Shown here piece by piece: positions 15,254-27,147 of a DNA stretch of 45,000 nt. This DNA is from Anaeromyces robustus (Eukaryota; Neocallimastigomycota; Neocallimastigomycetes; Neocallimastigales; Neocallimastigaceae): assembly GCA_002104895.1 (NCBI GenBank), contig MCFG01000430.1, positions 1 through 45,000 on the forward strand, given 5' to 3'. A program made the position numbers and the translations under genes. Within the stretch, counting starts at the first letter, position 1; each line of letters starts with the position of its first letter. Under the pieces are notes generated by a model. The model searched no databases. It was given only the letters and a program-made list of their open reading frames with translations, and had not been told where the DNA came from.

Positions 15254-18200
15254 TTATGTTCTAGAATTTCTTTGTCTTTGTCTATTCATTCTAAATCTAG
15301 ATAGACGTTCTCTTCTTTCCTTGGTTCTATCTACATTAGATCGTTTAGTTATTTCGTTTAAACCTTTTCCAAAAGTCTCTACTCGCGTTTCACGATCATG
15401 ACTTGATATTATATTTCCATTGCTTATAAAAGTATGAGAGTCTTTCATATCTTTATATCCCTCATAAGACTTTGTTTCTTTAACTAATATATATAAATTA
15501 TCTGTATTTGATACAATTCTAGTAGTTAAACGTTCATTTGGACCAGTCTGTTCAGAATGACTAAATATTTCATTACGTACTTCATTAGGGTGATGTAATT
15601 GTCCTAATCGATGTGCATATTCTACTGAAACAGCAGCTTGTATAGTTCTATCAACGGCATTGTCAAATTCCTGTTGAGTAATACGTTTATTAAGAGTCTT
15701 TCTCCTTTCTAATTTAACTATACTATTAGTTTTATGGAAATTTTTGTGTAATTTATTTAAATTTCTCTTTTGGAGATTACCATTTTCTGTATCATCTGAA
15801 ACGATATAATTACCATTTTCATCTTCTTTCATATAACCATATTCAATACTTCCCTGGACAAATTCATCCATTGTTTCAATTAAAACATTTTTAATATTGA
15901 GACATAAAGTGTCACAATCATTTTTAATAGGATTACCATTATCATCCTTATATATGGTGGAAAAATCTAATTCGCCTGTTTTTTCATCATTATCAATATT
16001 ACTTAAATCTACATGTTTATCAACTTTTCCTACTTCACGCATAAAATTATAGAAATTTCTATATAAGGAACTTTCATCGGATTCAATTAACTTTGTACTA
16101 ACAATTTTACTATTGATATTCTTGAGAATTTCACCATATAAATATTCATAATCTTCAACTTCATCTTGATTTCTAAATGTTGGAGGTTGACAATTGATAA
16201 TACTTTTTTTCAATGCTATAACTTTTTCAAAATCAACACATTGTTCAGGTTTAATTTTACTAATAATTATTTTTAAAGCATCACTTACATATTCAATATT
16301 TTCATCATCTATTAAAATTCTTTTATAATCATCTACTGTAGGTTCATAAAGTACGCTATTACCATATTGATATCTTTGTCCATTACCATTTTTGGATATT
16401 ACTTTAAAGAAATCCGTTATTCCATCTTTAAAAAGTTCAGGATTACTTTTAATAGTTTTATTTATAGCATTAATAAGATCTCTTATAAATATATAATTCA
16501 TTCTTTCAATTATATCATAAACATCAATAAAATCAACGAAATATATCTTATAATTTATGATATTAATAGTATAAATATATAATATCAAATCATTATAATT
16601 AGTAATAAGTTCAAGTAAATGTTCATCTTCTTCTTTATCACCTTCGGCATTAAAATTTTTTAAATAATTATCTAATTTCTTATTAATTTTATTATATAAT
16701 TTTTTCAATTTGTTAATAGTTTCTTGATCAATATAACCTAAGCCTTCTGTATCAGTATCTGCATTCTTTTTTGCATTTGCAGTGATTTCCAATCTCATAT
16801 GAGAGAAAATACGTTTCAAATAATATTTAGAATCAACATTATTGACAATATATTCATTTAAATCATCTTCTTCAACACTACTTAAAATACGTTTAAACTT
16901 TAATTTACCTTTCGAAGAATTTTCATTTTTTTCATCATTTATCATTCCTTGAATTTCTTTATTATCTGGATAACCTTCTTTATATTTATTAATTAATGCT
17001 CTATTAATATTATTAAATGTTTCAGATCCATTAATTGGTTCATTTTCATCATTATTATGAATTTCAATTGAAGTTATTATAGAATTAATATCAATAAGTA
17101 AATTTCTTAATCTATCTTTAATAGGTAAATCTTCATGTTTAATTATATTAATTTCTTCAATAATATAATCATCATCAATTTCTAGATATTCAGATTGTTC
17201 ACTTCTTTTATTTTTAGAAATATTTTCGAGAGTATTTCCATATCTCAAAGTATTATCAATATAAGTAGAGACTAAAGAATCATCAAGAAGATCAAAAATA
17301 TCTTCTAATATATTTTCATATAAATTATTAAGAACATTAATACTTTTACTAGCTTCAACACTAATATCAGGTAAATTTCTAAATAAATATCTTCCATTGA
17401 TATCTAATAAAGTTTCCATACCATATTTTTCTAAATGTAATCTTAAACATTTTAAGAAATAATTATTTAAAAGTAAAATGTCTTGCATATTACTTTTAGC
17501 AACTTTAAATGAATCTTCTTCATTAATAAACATATCATCCTCATTATTACTATCTTTTTTGATTTGTATTTCATCTACAATATCATAAATTTGACGATTA
17601 TTAAATTCTAATAAAACTTCATAAAAACTAGCTAAAAATGTTTTACTATCTTCCATGAAATATATGTCTGCAGATTTGATAATATCTTCATAAGTATCTA
17701 CAATATCCATCCATTGTTTAATTAATTTCTTTTGTTCGGATTCTGAATCTCTTTTGACTAATTCAAAAGATGGTAAATTTCTTTTTGAAAATTCATTACT
17801 ATTATTTCTTAATATTTCATCAGCTTTTAAAGTAGCACCTTTTAAATCATAAGAAGTAACAGGAGCAGCAAAGTTTTTTAAACCTTTAGATCCTAATCTT
17901 TTATTTAATTTAGTTTGAGTATATGCTGCTAAATATCTTGATTCTTCAAAATCTGATATTTGAGATAAATATTCAGGAGTATTCGTATAATGTAACATAC
18001 CATTGATGTAATGTTCTACTGGATCAATGAATAAATCTTTAAGAGCCATGATTTGGAAAAGAGCATTTAAATCCATTAATTGATTATCTGATAAACTATC
18101 AATTTCTCTATAATTTAATCTTTTTTCAATGAAACGTTTTGTTTCCATTTTAGTAGTGGCATAATAAATATCATATCTATCACAAATAAGATTTTTTCCA

Positions 18201-19354
18201 TTTTTATGGAAAGTTTTGAAATCTTTATTATTAGCAAAATTAGCAGTTACTAAAATATCTTTAACAGAATCCTTCTTAATTTCATTACCGTCTTTTGTAA
18301 TGTAATCTTCAGGTAATAAATATTGTTTATCATTATCTTTTCCGACTACAAAGTCAATACCACATGCAGCAATAAGATTAATACCATCTCTTTCTATTTC
18401 ATTACTTTCTTCATTATGTTTCATATGATATTGTTCTAGAGTTCTACCAATATAATCAAAATCAACTAATCTAGCAGGGAATCTTTCATCAGTACTATAT
18501 TTATTTCCATCATATTTAATAGTGAAAGCATAAATTATGTGATAATCAATTTCAATATCCTTATTAATAAGTAAACTATAATATATATTATTATCTTTAT
18601 CAGTAGTTTCAATAATGTTAAATGAAATATTATTGATTTGATTATTTATTTCTTCTTCAGATTTATCTTCGAACATGAAATTAAATTTACAGGCATAAGT
18701 TTGAATACATTTTATAGTTAATATTTTACTAAGTTCTTCAGAAGGAAGATTGAATTGATCTGATTTCCAAGATGATTTGATTTTATTATTTAATTTATCA
18801 AAATCATTAATATCGATATCAACAAAATCATCATATTCAGCATTAGCTATAAAATATTTCATCATAGTTATAGCAGAATCATTAGGAACAAACATAATTC
18901 TTGTCTTTACATCATTATTACATGATCCAATAGAATCAAAAGCACCAGTTTGTTCATCTTCATTAAAAATTAAATAACGAAGAATATCATATCCATTTAT
19001 ATTTTCAACTTGATCAGCGGCAGGATCTATAAATACATTATAAACTCTATTAGCAAGATCATATAATTCTTTAAATTTTTTATTTAATTTGTCTCCTTCT
19101 AAATTTCTTAAACTTGGAATAATTTGTTGAATATTCATTAATTCACCACCTCTTCCAAGACTAGAAACATCAATAGTGATTGGTCTAGTTTCATTTGTTG
19201 GATTATTTTCAGGAATAATTTCAGTAGCAATAGAACCATCAGGATTAGCAGCGGCTAAAATTAAAGCGGCAAGTTCTTCTGAAGCGAAATCAATATATTC
19301 ACAATATGTTATAATAATATAAGTGTAAAGTAATATAAAATATTTCCAATTCAT
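15254..19354 (-). CDS. Giant secreted protein of unknown family, 1366 aa
   Basis: This is a single uninterrupted 4.1-kb frame with no intron, unlike the other intact protein-coding genes in the window. The start ATG at 19354 gives a hydrophobic N-terminus (MNWKYFILLYTYIIITYC) that looks like a signal peptide, so the protein is probably secreted or surface-displayed. The rest is acidic, Asn/Asp/Ile-rich and mostly helix-prone, with about ten scattered cysteines. KR or RR pairs recur, as in FSKRNLP, LVKRDSES, NKRSEQ, LQKRNLNK, LERRKTLNKR and ITKRSN, and resemble Kex2-type processing sites. The last 25 residues are strongly basic (ERRERLSRFRMNRQRQR). I recognise no catalytic motif, repeat or membrane span after the N-terminus. 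A decayed paralogue lies 5.5 kb upstream on the same strand, showing that this is a duplicated family. Function unknown. Confidence 0.85.
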   Translation of the reverse strand: MNWKYFILLYTYIIITYCEYIDFASEELAALILAAANPDGSIATEIIPENNPTNETRPITIDVSSLGRGGELMNIQQIIPSLRNLEGDKLNKKFKELYDLANRVYNVFIDPAADQVENINGYDILRYLIFNEDEQTGAFDSIGSCNNDVKTRIMFVPNDSAITMMKYFIANAEYDDFVDIDINDFDKLNNKIKSSWKSDQFNLPSEELSKILTIKCIQTYACKFNFMFEDKSEEEINNQINNISFNIIETTDKDNNIYYSLLINKDIEIDYHIIYAFTIKYDGNKYSTDERFPARLVDFDYIGRTLEQYHMKHNEESNEIERDGINLIAACGIDFVVGKDNDKQYLLPEDYITKDGNEIKKDSVKDILVTANFANNKDFKTFHKNGKNLICDRYDIYYATTKMETKRFIEKRLNYREIDSLSDNQLMDLNALFQIMALKDLFIDPVEHYINGMLHYTNTPEYLSQISDFEESRYLAAYTQTKLNKRLGSKGLKNFAAPVTSYDLKGATLKADEILRNNSNEFSKRNLPSFELVKRDSESEQKKLIKQWMDIVDTYEDIIKSADIYFMEDSKTFLASFYEVLLEFNNRQIYDIVDEIQIKKDSNNEDDMFINEEDSFKVAKSNMQDILLLNNYFLKCLRLHLEKYGMETLLDINGRYLFRNLPDISVEASKSINVLNNLYENILEDIFDLLDDSLVSTYIDNTLRYGNTLENISKNKRSEQSEYLEIDDDYIIEEINIIKHEDLPIKDRLRNLLIDINSIITSIEIHNNDENEPINGSETFNNINRALINKYKEGYPDNKEIQGMINDEKNENSSKGKLKFKRILSSVEEDDLNEYIVNNVDSKYYLKRIFSHMRLEITANAKKNADTDTEGLGYIDQETINKLKKLYNKINKKLDNYLKNFNAEGDKEEDEHLLELITNYNDLILYIYTINIINYKIYFVDFIDVYDIIERMNYIFIRDLINAINKTIKSNPELFKDGITDFFKVISKNGNGQRYQYGNSVLYEPTVDDYKRILIDDENIEYVSDALKIIISKIKPEQCVDFEKVIALKKSIINCQPPTFRNQDEVEDYEYLYGEILKNINSKIVSTKLIESDESSLYRNFYNFMREVGKVDKHVDLSNIDNDEKTGELDFSTIYKDDNGNPIKNDCDTLCLNIKNVLIETMDEFVQGSIEYGYMKEDENGNYIVSDDTENGNLQKRNLNKLHKNFHKTNSIVKLERRKTLNKRITQQEFDNAVDRTIQAAVSVEYAHRLGQLHHPNEVRNEIFSHSEQTGPNERLTTRIVSNTDNLYILVKETKSYEGYKDMKDSHTFISNGNIISSHDRETRVETFGKGLNEITKRSNVDRTKERRERLSRFRMNRQRQRNSRT

Positions 19355-20070
19355 TTTTAATGGTAATACAGTAAAATAAAATAAATTATAATTATTTTAT
19401 TTTTTTCTTTATAAATATTTAAAATATTTATTGTATTATTAATATTAAAAATTTTCTTTTATTATATAATTTATATTTAATCGATTAAAATAATATAATA
19501 TTATATTTATAGAAAATTTTAAATTTTCTTTTTTTTCTCTTTATTACTTTTTATTTTATTTTTATATTTTGTTAATTAAAACCTTTTTTCAAAATATAAA
19601 TATAAAAAATTTTATTTTTTAATTTGGAAAATAAAATTAACGAGAGAATATTTTTCTTTTTTTATATTAAAAAAAAAGGAAGTAAAGAAGTAAAGAAAAT
19701 TCATTTTTAATATAAAAAAATTAATATAAAAAAGGTGAATATTTTGATATTTTTTTTGATTAAGTTTCTTTTTAATAAAAATTTAATTTTATATTAAAAA
19801 ATTTTTTTATCCTTAATAAAAATTATCATTATTATTGTTTTAAAGTAAATTTCTATTTATAATTTTTATAATTTTTATATATATAATAATATTAAAAATA
19901 TTATAAAAATTATATTTATTATTATAGATATACTATATATATAATATAATATAATATAATATAAATTATATATTACATAATACCTTATTATTTTATTTAT
20001 GAATTGAAGAAAAAATTATGCATCCTATAAATAATAATATTTAATAAATAATAAATAAATAAATAAAAAA

Positions 20071-20109
<39 letters not shown>

Positions 20110-20163
20110 AAAATAAATAAATAAATAAATAAATAAAAAATAAATAAATAAATAAATAAAAAA

Positions 20164-20199
<36 letters not shown>

Positions 20200-20739
20200 A
20201 AAATTATTCATTTTTTTTTTTTTTTTTTTTTTTTACTTTTGTGTAATGTATTACAAAAAGTTTTTTTTCTCATTTAATTTATTTAATTTGGCTGAAAATT
20301 ATTTATTATAATTATAATTAGTTTATAATTTTATATTAAATTTTTTTAAAAAAAAAAATTTTTTTTTTTTGCATAAAACATAATTAAAACTTGAATAATT
20401 CTTTTTTTATTTAAACTTTTAATATTTATTAAAATAAAAAATTTTATTACTTTAAATCTTTAATTAATAATGTATTTATTGAAAATTATTATTTATTATT
20501 ATTTATTATAATTACTATTATTATTTATTATTGTTATTATTAAATACTTGGTTATGAATATTTTTATTTTGATAGATTTTATTAAAATCATTTTATTTTA
20601 AGTTTTCTACAAATTTTGTTTTTATTTCATTTTATTTTAATTTTTCTACAAATTATATTTTTATTTCATTTTATTTTAATTTTCTTATTTTATTTTTTTT
20701 AGAACTTATTTTCTTTAAACAATCACCTAAACAACCATT
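19355..20739. other. Intergenic region, including 5' flank of the giant secreted protein gene
   Basis: AT-rich DNA separates the giant gene from its pseudogene copy. It contains an ATAA microsatellite (about 20040-20200), poly-T at about 20213-20234 and short inverted TTTTTAAAAA pairs. No gene is visible; the promoter of the minus-strand gene must lie immediately above 19354. Confidence 0.7.
20040..20200. repeat. ATAA microsatellite
   Basis: This is a tetranucleotide ATAA array punctuated at intervals by AAAAAATAA units, which gives a higher-order pattern of five or so blocks. Confidence 0.9.
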
Positions 20740-23080
20740 TTTTCCATGTTTTTTGTCTTTCTCTATTTACTTGACTTATACTACCAACGTTTTGTAATGT
20801 TGGTAAATCTGGACTAAAATTTGATGTTTTATTATCAATTCCTAGGACTACTTCTCTTTGGCATAGTTCTTACATATATATCAGATGCTTTAATTAATTG
20901 AGAAGTTCCACTAAACGACTTTGTCTGTTTAATACATATTACTATATTACCAACACTTGAATATATATCAACTCTTATATTCATATCTGGAGCACTATTA
21001 TAGTCCATATATACTTAACTATTTAACATAGTAGTATAATCTTCTTTTCTAAAATTTTTCCATATTGTAGTGATCTGACTGCTTGTATAGTATAATTAAC
21101 ATGTATTTCAAAATCTGCTGTATTCTGACTTTTAATAAAAATTTTTCTCTTCTCTAAATTAACTGTACTATTAGATTTATGGAATTTTTTGTATAGTTTA
21201 TTTAAATTTCTTTTTTGGGGATTACCATTTTTTGTATCGTTTTAAATGATATAAATACCATTTTCATCTTCTTTCATATAACCATATTCAATACCTTCCT
21301 GGACAAATTCATCCATTGTTTCAATTAAAACATTTTTTATATTGAGAAATAAGATGTATCATTTTTAATAGGATTACCATTGTCATCCTTATATATGATA
21401 GAAAAGTCTAATTCATCTGTTTTATCTTCATTACCAATATTACTTTAATTTACATGTTCATTAACTTCTCCTACTTCACGCATAAAATTATAGAAATTTC
21501 TATATAAGAAATTTTCATCTGATTCAATTAACCTTGTATTAATAATATTTTACTATTGTTATTCTTAATAATTTCACCATATAAATATTTATAGTCTTCA
21601 ACTTCATCTTGAATTCTAAATGACGGAGGTTGACATTTTATAATATTTTTTTTTTTCAATAATATAGCTTTTTCAAAATCAACACATTGTTCAGGTTTAA
21701 TTTTACTAATAATTAATTGTAAAGCATCAGTTACATATTCAATATTTTCATCATCTACTAAAATTCTCTAATAATCATCTACTGTAGGTTCATAAAATAC
21801 TTTCATACCATATTGATATCTTTGTTTATTACCACTTTTGTCTATTTCGTCATTGAAATCAGTTATTCCATCTTTAAAAAGTTCAGGATTACTCTTAATA
21901 GTTTTATTTATAGCATTAATAAGTTCTCTTAAAAATATATAGTATTATTTCAGTTATATCAGAAGAATCAACAAAATCAACAAAGTAATTTTCAATAATG
22001 ATTTGTTCAGAATAAATATATGACATCAAATCATTATAATTACTAATAAGTTCAAGTAAATGTTCACCTTCTTCTTCATTACCTTCTGGATTAGACTTTT
22101 TTAAATAATTATCTAATTTTTTGTAGATTTTATCACATAATACATTTAATTTTTTAATAGTTTCTAAATCAATATTACCCATTACATAATCATCTTCTTC
22201 TTCAGTACCATCATATATGGCTTTTTTTTTTAGCATTTGCTGTAATTTCTAATCTCATACGAGAGAAAATACGTTTTAAGTAATATTTAGAATCAACATT
22301 ATTAACAATTTATTCATTTAAATCATTTTCTTCAACATTACTTAAAATACGTTTAAGTTTTAATTAGCTTTTGATGAACTTTCATTTTCATTCTCAACTT
22401 CATCATTAATCATTCCTTGAATTTCTTTATCATCAGGATAAGCCTCTTTATATTTTCTAATTAATGCTCTACTAATGCTATCAAATGTTTCAGATCCATT
22501 AATTGGTTCATTTTCATCATTATTATGAATTTCAATTGAAGTTATTATAGAATTAACATCAATAAGTAAATTTCTTAATCTATCTTTAATAGGTAAATCT
22601 TTGTGATCAATGACTTCAATTTCATCAGCAATGTAATCACCGTCAATTTCTAAATATTTAGATTGTTCACTTCTTTTAGTTGTAGAAAGAGTATCGACAG
22701 TATTTCCATATATTAAACTATTATCCATATCAGTAGAAGTTAAAGCATCATCAATTAAATCAAAAATATCTTCTAATGTAGTTTCATATAAATTATTAAG
22801 AACATTGATATTTTTACTAGCTTCAACACTAATATCAGGTAAATTTCTAAATAAATATCTACCATTTTCATCTAATAAAGTTTCCATACCATATTTTTCT
22901 AAATGTAATCTTAAACATTTTTGGAAATAATTTTCTAAAAGTAAAATATTTTGTATATTACTTTTAGCAACTTTAAATGGATCTTCTTCAGCAAACATAT
23001 CGTCATTATTATTATTATCTTTTTTTGATTGTATTTCATCTACAATATCATAAATTTGACGATTATTAAATTCTAATAAA
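20740..23080 (-). pseudogene. Decayed paralogue of the giant secreted protein (residues about 580 to C-terminus)
   Basis: It is collinear on the same strand with the gene at 15254-19354. It starts at LLEFNNRQIYDIVDEIQ (matching residue about 583), and long stretches such as YGMETLLD.NGRYLFRNLPDISVEASK are nearly identical. Lesions include a one-base deletion near 22363-22365, a Tyr-to-stop change at 22310-22312, and further frameshifts and stops toward 20740. The C-terminal end is recognisable only through patterns such as NIVICIKQTKSF against NLYILVKETKSY. The N-terminal 580 residues are missing; at about 23080 the homology stops abruptly and LINE sequence begins. The apparent MKYCLIY start of the largest surviving frame (22360-23100) is LINE-derived, not a real start. 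The fragment is not expected to make a functional protein. Confidence 0.88.
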
Positions 23081-24093
23081 TAAATTAAACAATATTTCAT
23101 CTTTTCATCCTCTTCTAAAGAAATTATGAAATTCTATTGGGACAGAAACATGAACAGTGGATAAATCGATTAAAGCGAAAAACTTATAAAATGTGTACAA
23201 GTGTACAACTTTGAAGAATCAAGAAATTACTTAAAGCTTAATCTAGAATTTCCTGAATATTTAGTAAAAGGTTTTAGATGAATACTTAGAGCAAGATGTA
23301 GATGTGGATATATAAAAATTAATGCTAGAGTTGCTAGAGTTGCTAGAGTTGCTAGAGTTGTTAAAGATGCTAAAATGATTAATAATTCTTATCCTAATTT
23401 TTGTTCATGTTGTTTTCTATTGTGACAGTTATCAGAGAATTGACCATTGGTTTATTAATTGTTTCTTATTTAAAAATCTTCGTATTAGTCACTTCTCTGA
23501 TCTAGATAGAAATTTTTTTTTATTTTTTAGATAGTCTTTTCAATAGTTTAGTTGTGACCAGTGATATCTCTAGTAATAGATAATAAAATTAATAATATTG
23601 TTAAGGGTTATAAAAGTAGTAATATTATTAGGATTAATAGTATAAGTAATATAGATATTTGAGGTAATAGTTAATAGGTATCGAATTTATATTTTTTTTT
23701 AATTGATAGAAGAGAACCTTTAGTTTTAATTAAAATAAAAATAATAATTGTCCATACAAAAAGGAATGGAAATGTGGAAATGTTTATTTTAAGTTTCAGA
23801 CTAAGTCTAGTACATATTTAAAAATCTCCATTCTCATTTACGATCTTACGGCTCTATGGAATGAATGATTATCATGCTTCCCTGTTGCCTGTTGCCTGTT
23901 ATCTGTAAAAAGATAACATATATATATATATATATTATTCAAATTAAATTTAAAAACCAACCTTCTCCAAGGAACGTCAATGTTGAATAACACAGTAGTA
24001 GGACACCAGCCTAGTTAGTTAGGGGAAATACTAAATACTGATCCTTAATTACCAACCCCAAGTGGAATAAGATAGATCAATTTTTATTTTTAG

Positions 24094-24119
24094 TTCTAAT
24101 ATATATATATATATTAGAA
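24094..24119 (+). promoter_or_regulatory. 26-bp perfect palindrome in a LINE 3' UTR
   Basis: TTCTAAT and ATTAGAA flank an AT-alternating core. It occupies the same place, after the GATAGATCAATTTT block, as the 9-bp hairpin of the minus-strand LINE, so a foldback here seems to be a family feature. Confidence 0.5.
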
Positions 24120-24158
24120 TTAAAATAAAAATTTCCATTCATGTTAACTATTAAAAAA

Positions 24159-24196
24159 CAAATTAATACCATATATATATATATGGTATTAATTTG
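24159..24196. repeat. 38-bp perfect palindrome
   Basis: CAAATTAATACC and its exact reverse complement GGTATTAATTTG surround a 14-base alternating AT core. It would fold into a cruciform or long hairpin and follows the first palindrome by about 40 bases. It is not obviously present in the other LINE copies. Confidence 0.8.
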
Positions 24197-24350
24197 CTTT
24201 TTATTTTTATTTTTATTTTTTTTTTAGTATCTTTTTCATTATTATTATTATTATTATGTGTTTTTTTTTTTTTTTATATAATTCATGTATATTAATATTT
24301 AAATTCAATAAAAATGATGTACGAATGGTGTACTTTTTTTAAAAAAAAAA

Positions 24351-24833
24351 AATAATAATATTAATATATATCCCTTTAATCTTAAAAGTTGATATTATTA
24401 TTTTTTTCAACCACAGCTGTCTTCAAAGTACTTTCAACTGAAATTATTATAATTTTTAGAAAAAATTTATTACGTTTTTTTTTTTTTTTTTTTTTTCTTT
24501 CTTTCTTTCTCTTTTAATATTAATAATAACAATATATATATATATATTTAACTAAATAAATAAGATAGATAGATAGATTTTTTTTTGACTTTCTTTTTTC
24601 CTTATTATTATTAGTTATTATTATTATTATTAGTTATTAGTTTATTAGTTATTAATTATTATTATTCTTAGTTATTATTTATTATTATTATTAATTATTA
24701 TTAATTATTAGTTATTATTATTAATTTATTCTATTTTATTTTTAATAATTTTTATATCAAATCCATAAAAATGCATTACTAACTCTAAAAAATGGATATA
24801 ATAACTTGTAATAATAAATATAAAATCAAAAAA

Positions 24834-24864
<31 letters not shown>

Positions 24865-25949
24865 AGAAAAATATGTTAATAATGATTTGATTTGGTGAAT
24901 TAAAAAATGTTTCTATATATATTTATTTCTATATATATATATATATTGTATTATAAAATTCAAATTATTTTTATTAAATATACACTACCACTACACACTT
25001 AAAATAAAATAAAAATTTTCTAAAAATTATAAACTTTATATATAAATTTAATATAATATAAAAAATATAAAAACAAAAACTTAATAATAAATAAAAAAAT
25101 GTCAATAAAAGAAATATTCTAATAATAAGAATAATAAGAAATAAATAATAAAATGTCAATTCTTATAAAATAATAATAAGAATAATAAATAATAAATAAT
25201 AAAATGTCAATTCTTATAAAATAATAATAAGAATAATAAATAATATATGGTTAATAAAAGAAATATTCTTATATAATAATAAGTATAATAATCATAGTTA
25301 AAATTAAAAAATAAAAAAAGAAAAGAAATATAATTATATATATATTTTTATTTTTTGTCGTTTTAATTTTATTTTTTATTTTTATTTTTTTTTATTTTTA
25401 TTTTTTTATGGTTTTTATTTTTTATTTTTTTTTTTTATTTTTTTTTTATGTTTTGTTTTTAGTTTTGTTAATAATAATGGAATATCTAATAAATATATTA
25501 TTATATAATTATAAAATTATTTTTATTTTTATTTTTAAAATTTTTTTACTGCTGAATAAATATATGTTAAATGTTAAATATTTATTTGATTAAATATATA
25601 ATTAAATAATAAAATTATATATATATATATATTTATTATAATATTAATGAATAAAAATAAAAAAATGTCTGCATATTATATATATATATATATTTCTATT
25701 ATTATTATGATATTATGATTATAATTTTAAATTATAAAAAAAATATTAATATATTGAATATTTTATTAATAATGATTTATATATATTTGTTATAGATATT
25801 TTGAATATTGATAATAAGATACTACTGAATAATTCTTTTTTTTTTTTTTTATCTTTAAATATTTTAACATTATTATTTATTATTATTATTATTTAAAACT
25901 TATACTTCTTAAATAAATAAATTAAAAATAATAAAAAAAAAAAAACTTA
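24351..25949. other. Intergenic AT-rich DNA with short tandem repeats
   Basis: Poly-T (24475-24496), TTATTA reiterations, a roughly 50-bp imperfect tandem repeat (about 25095-25262) built around AAAATGTCAATTCTTATAAA, and alternating AT tracts (25615-25700) fill the region. No gene is supportable. The end near 25949 is the 3' flank of the secreted-protein gene. Confidence 0.7.
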
Positions 25950-26772
25950 TTAATTCATAAAAAGATAGTAAAAGGCTATAGCTATTGGAAGTATAATTTG
26001 TGTTAAAGTTTTAATTATGTTATGACTATATGCAGTATCTGGAACTACTATATTTGCATAAAGTGGAATATGACTATTTTCAGCAATATAAAATGGACGT
26101 GTAATACCTGGAATAATATCACCTTCACTATAACAATTATCTGGATTTCTTTGAAGATCTTTACCATCACCACTAATTCTAAGCTTGTATTTTTCATTTG
26201 GTCTTAAAATTTGATGAAAATCTGCAGTACTTTTGGCACCAGTATCATCATACATAATTTTCCAATTATATTGAAAAGATCTTTTATTACCAGTAAGAGT
26301 TGGACCTTCTTCAATTTGATCCATAGATAATGTTCTTTCAAAAACTGGAGATTTCCAAGAACTTTAAATTTATTTATTTATTTTTTATTTTTTATTTTTT
26401 ATTTTTTATTTTATAAATATAAATATAATATTTATTATTATTTGATAATAATGAAATGTTATTTTTATGTATATAAATTAAAAATTGTATTATTAAAATA
26501 TATAATGTATAAATAATTTAATATAAAGTATTAAATAAAAATTAAGAATAATAATAATAATAATAATAATAATATGAATATGAATATGAATAATTTATTT
26601 TAATATTTTATATGAATTATAAAATAATTACCCAGCACTATTAGAATTAGCATCATCTTCATAGTACAAACCTATTGTAATGTTACTAGTTGGATAATTA
26701 TAACTATCGTAAATAATATTATTGTAATACCAAATAATGGTGAAATTTGAATATGGTACTAAAACACTAGAT

Positions 26773-26806
<34 letters not shown>

Positions 26807-27116
26807 GAAAAATTTAAAAATATTAATTCATTTTTAAAATTGTTTTTCAAAATAATATTGTTGTTATTGATTTTTATTTTATATTTTAATATAAGTATTA
26901 TATTTTGTTATTATGTTGTTATTATTGTTTTTAATAAAAAAAATAAAGTTTAAATATAAATAAATAAATAAATAAATATAAATAAATTAATAAATATAAA
27001 TAAATTAATAAATATAAATAAATAAATATTAATAAATTAATAAATATAAATAAATAAATAAATAAATAAATATTATAAATATAAAAATATAAAATATTTA
27101 TTTACGTTATATTATA

Positions 27117-27147
<31 letters not shown>

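Larger units (their letters stand above)
23080..24350 (+). mobile_element. Third LINE copy, 5'-truncated and decayed
   Basis: The sequence matches the C-terminal coding part and 3' UTR of the minus-strand LINE, starting at the segment equivalent to about 13655 there (AAATTAAACAATATTTCATC) and running through EFYWDR, FEESRNYLKLNLE, the Cys-rich region and the 3' UTR to an AATAAA-type signal (about 24308) and an A-rich tail at about 24340-24350. Several frameshifts and stops break the frame, so it is a relic. A local tandem expansion, CTAGAGTTG repeated about four times (23325-23360), lies in the part coding DARVAKAAK. The copy directly abuts the truncated pseudogene. No clear target-site duplication was found, so a deletion may have accompanied or followed insertion. 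Confidence 0.87.
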
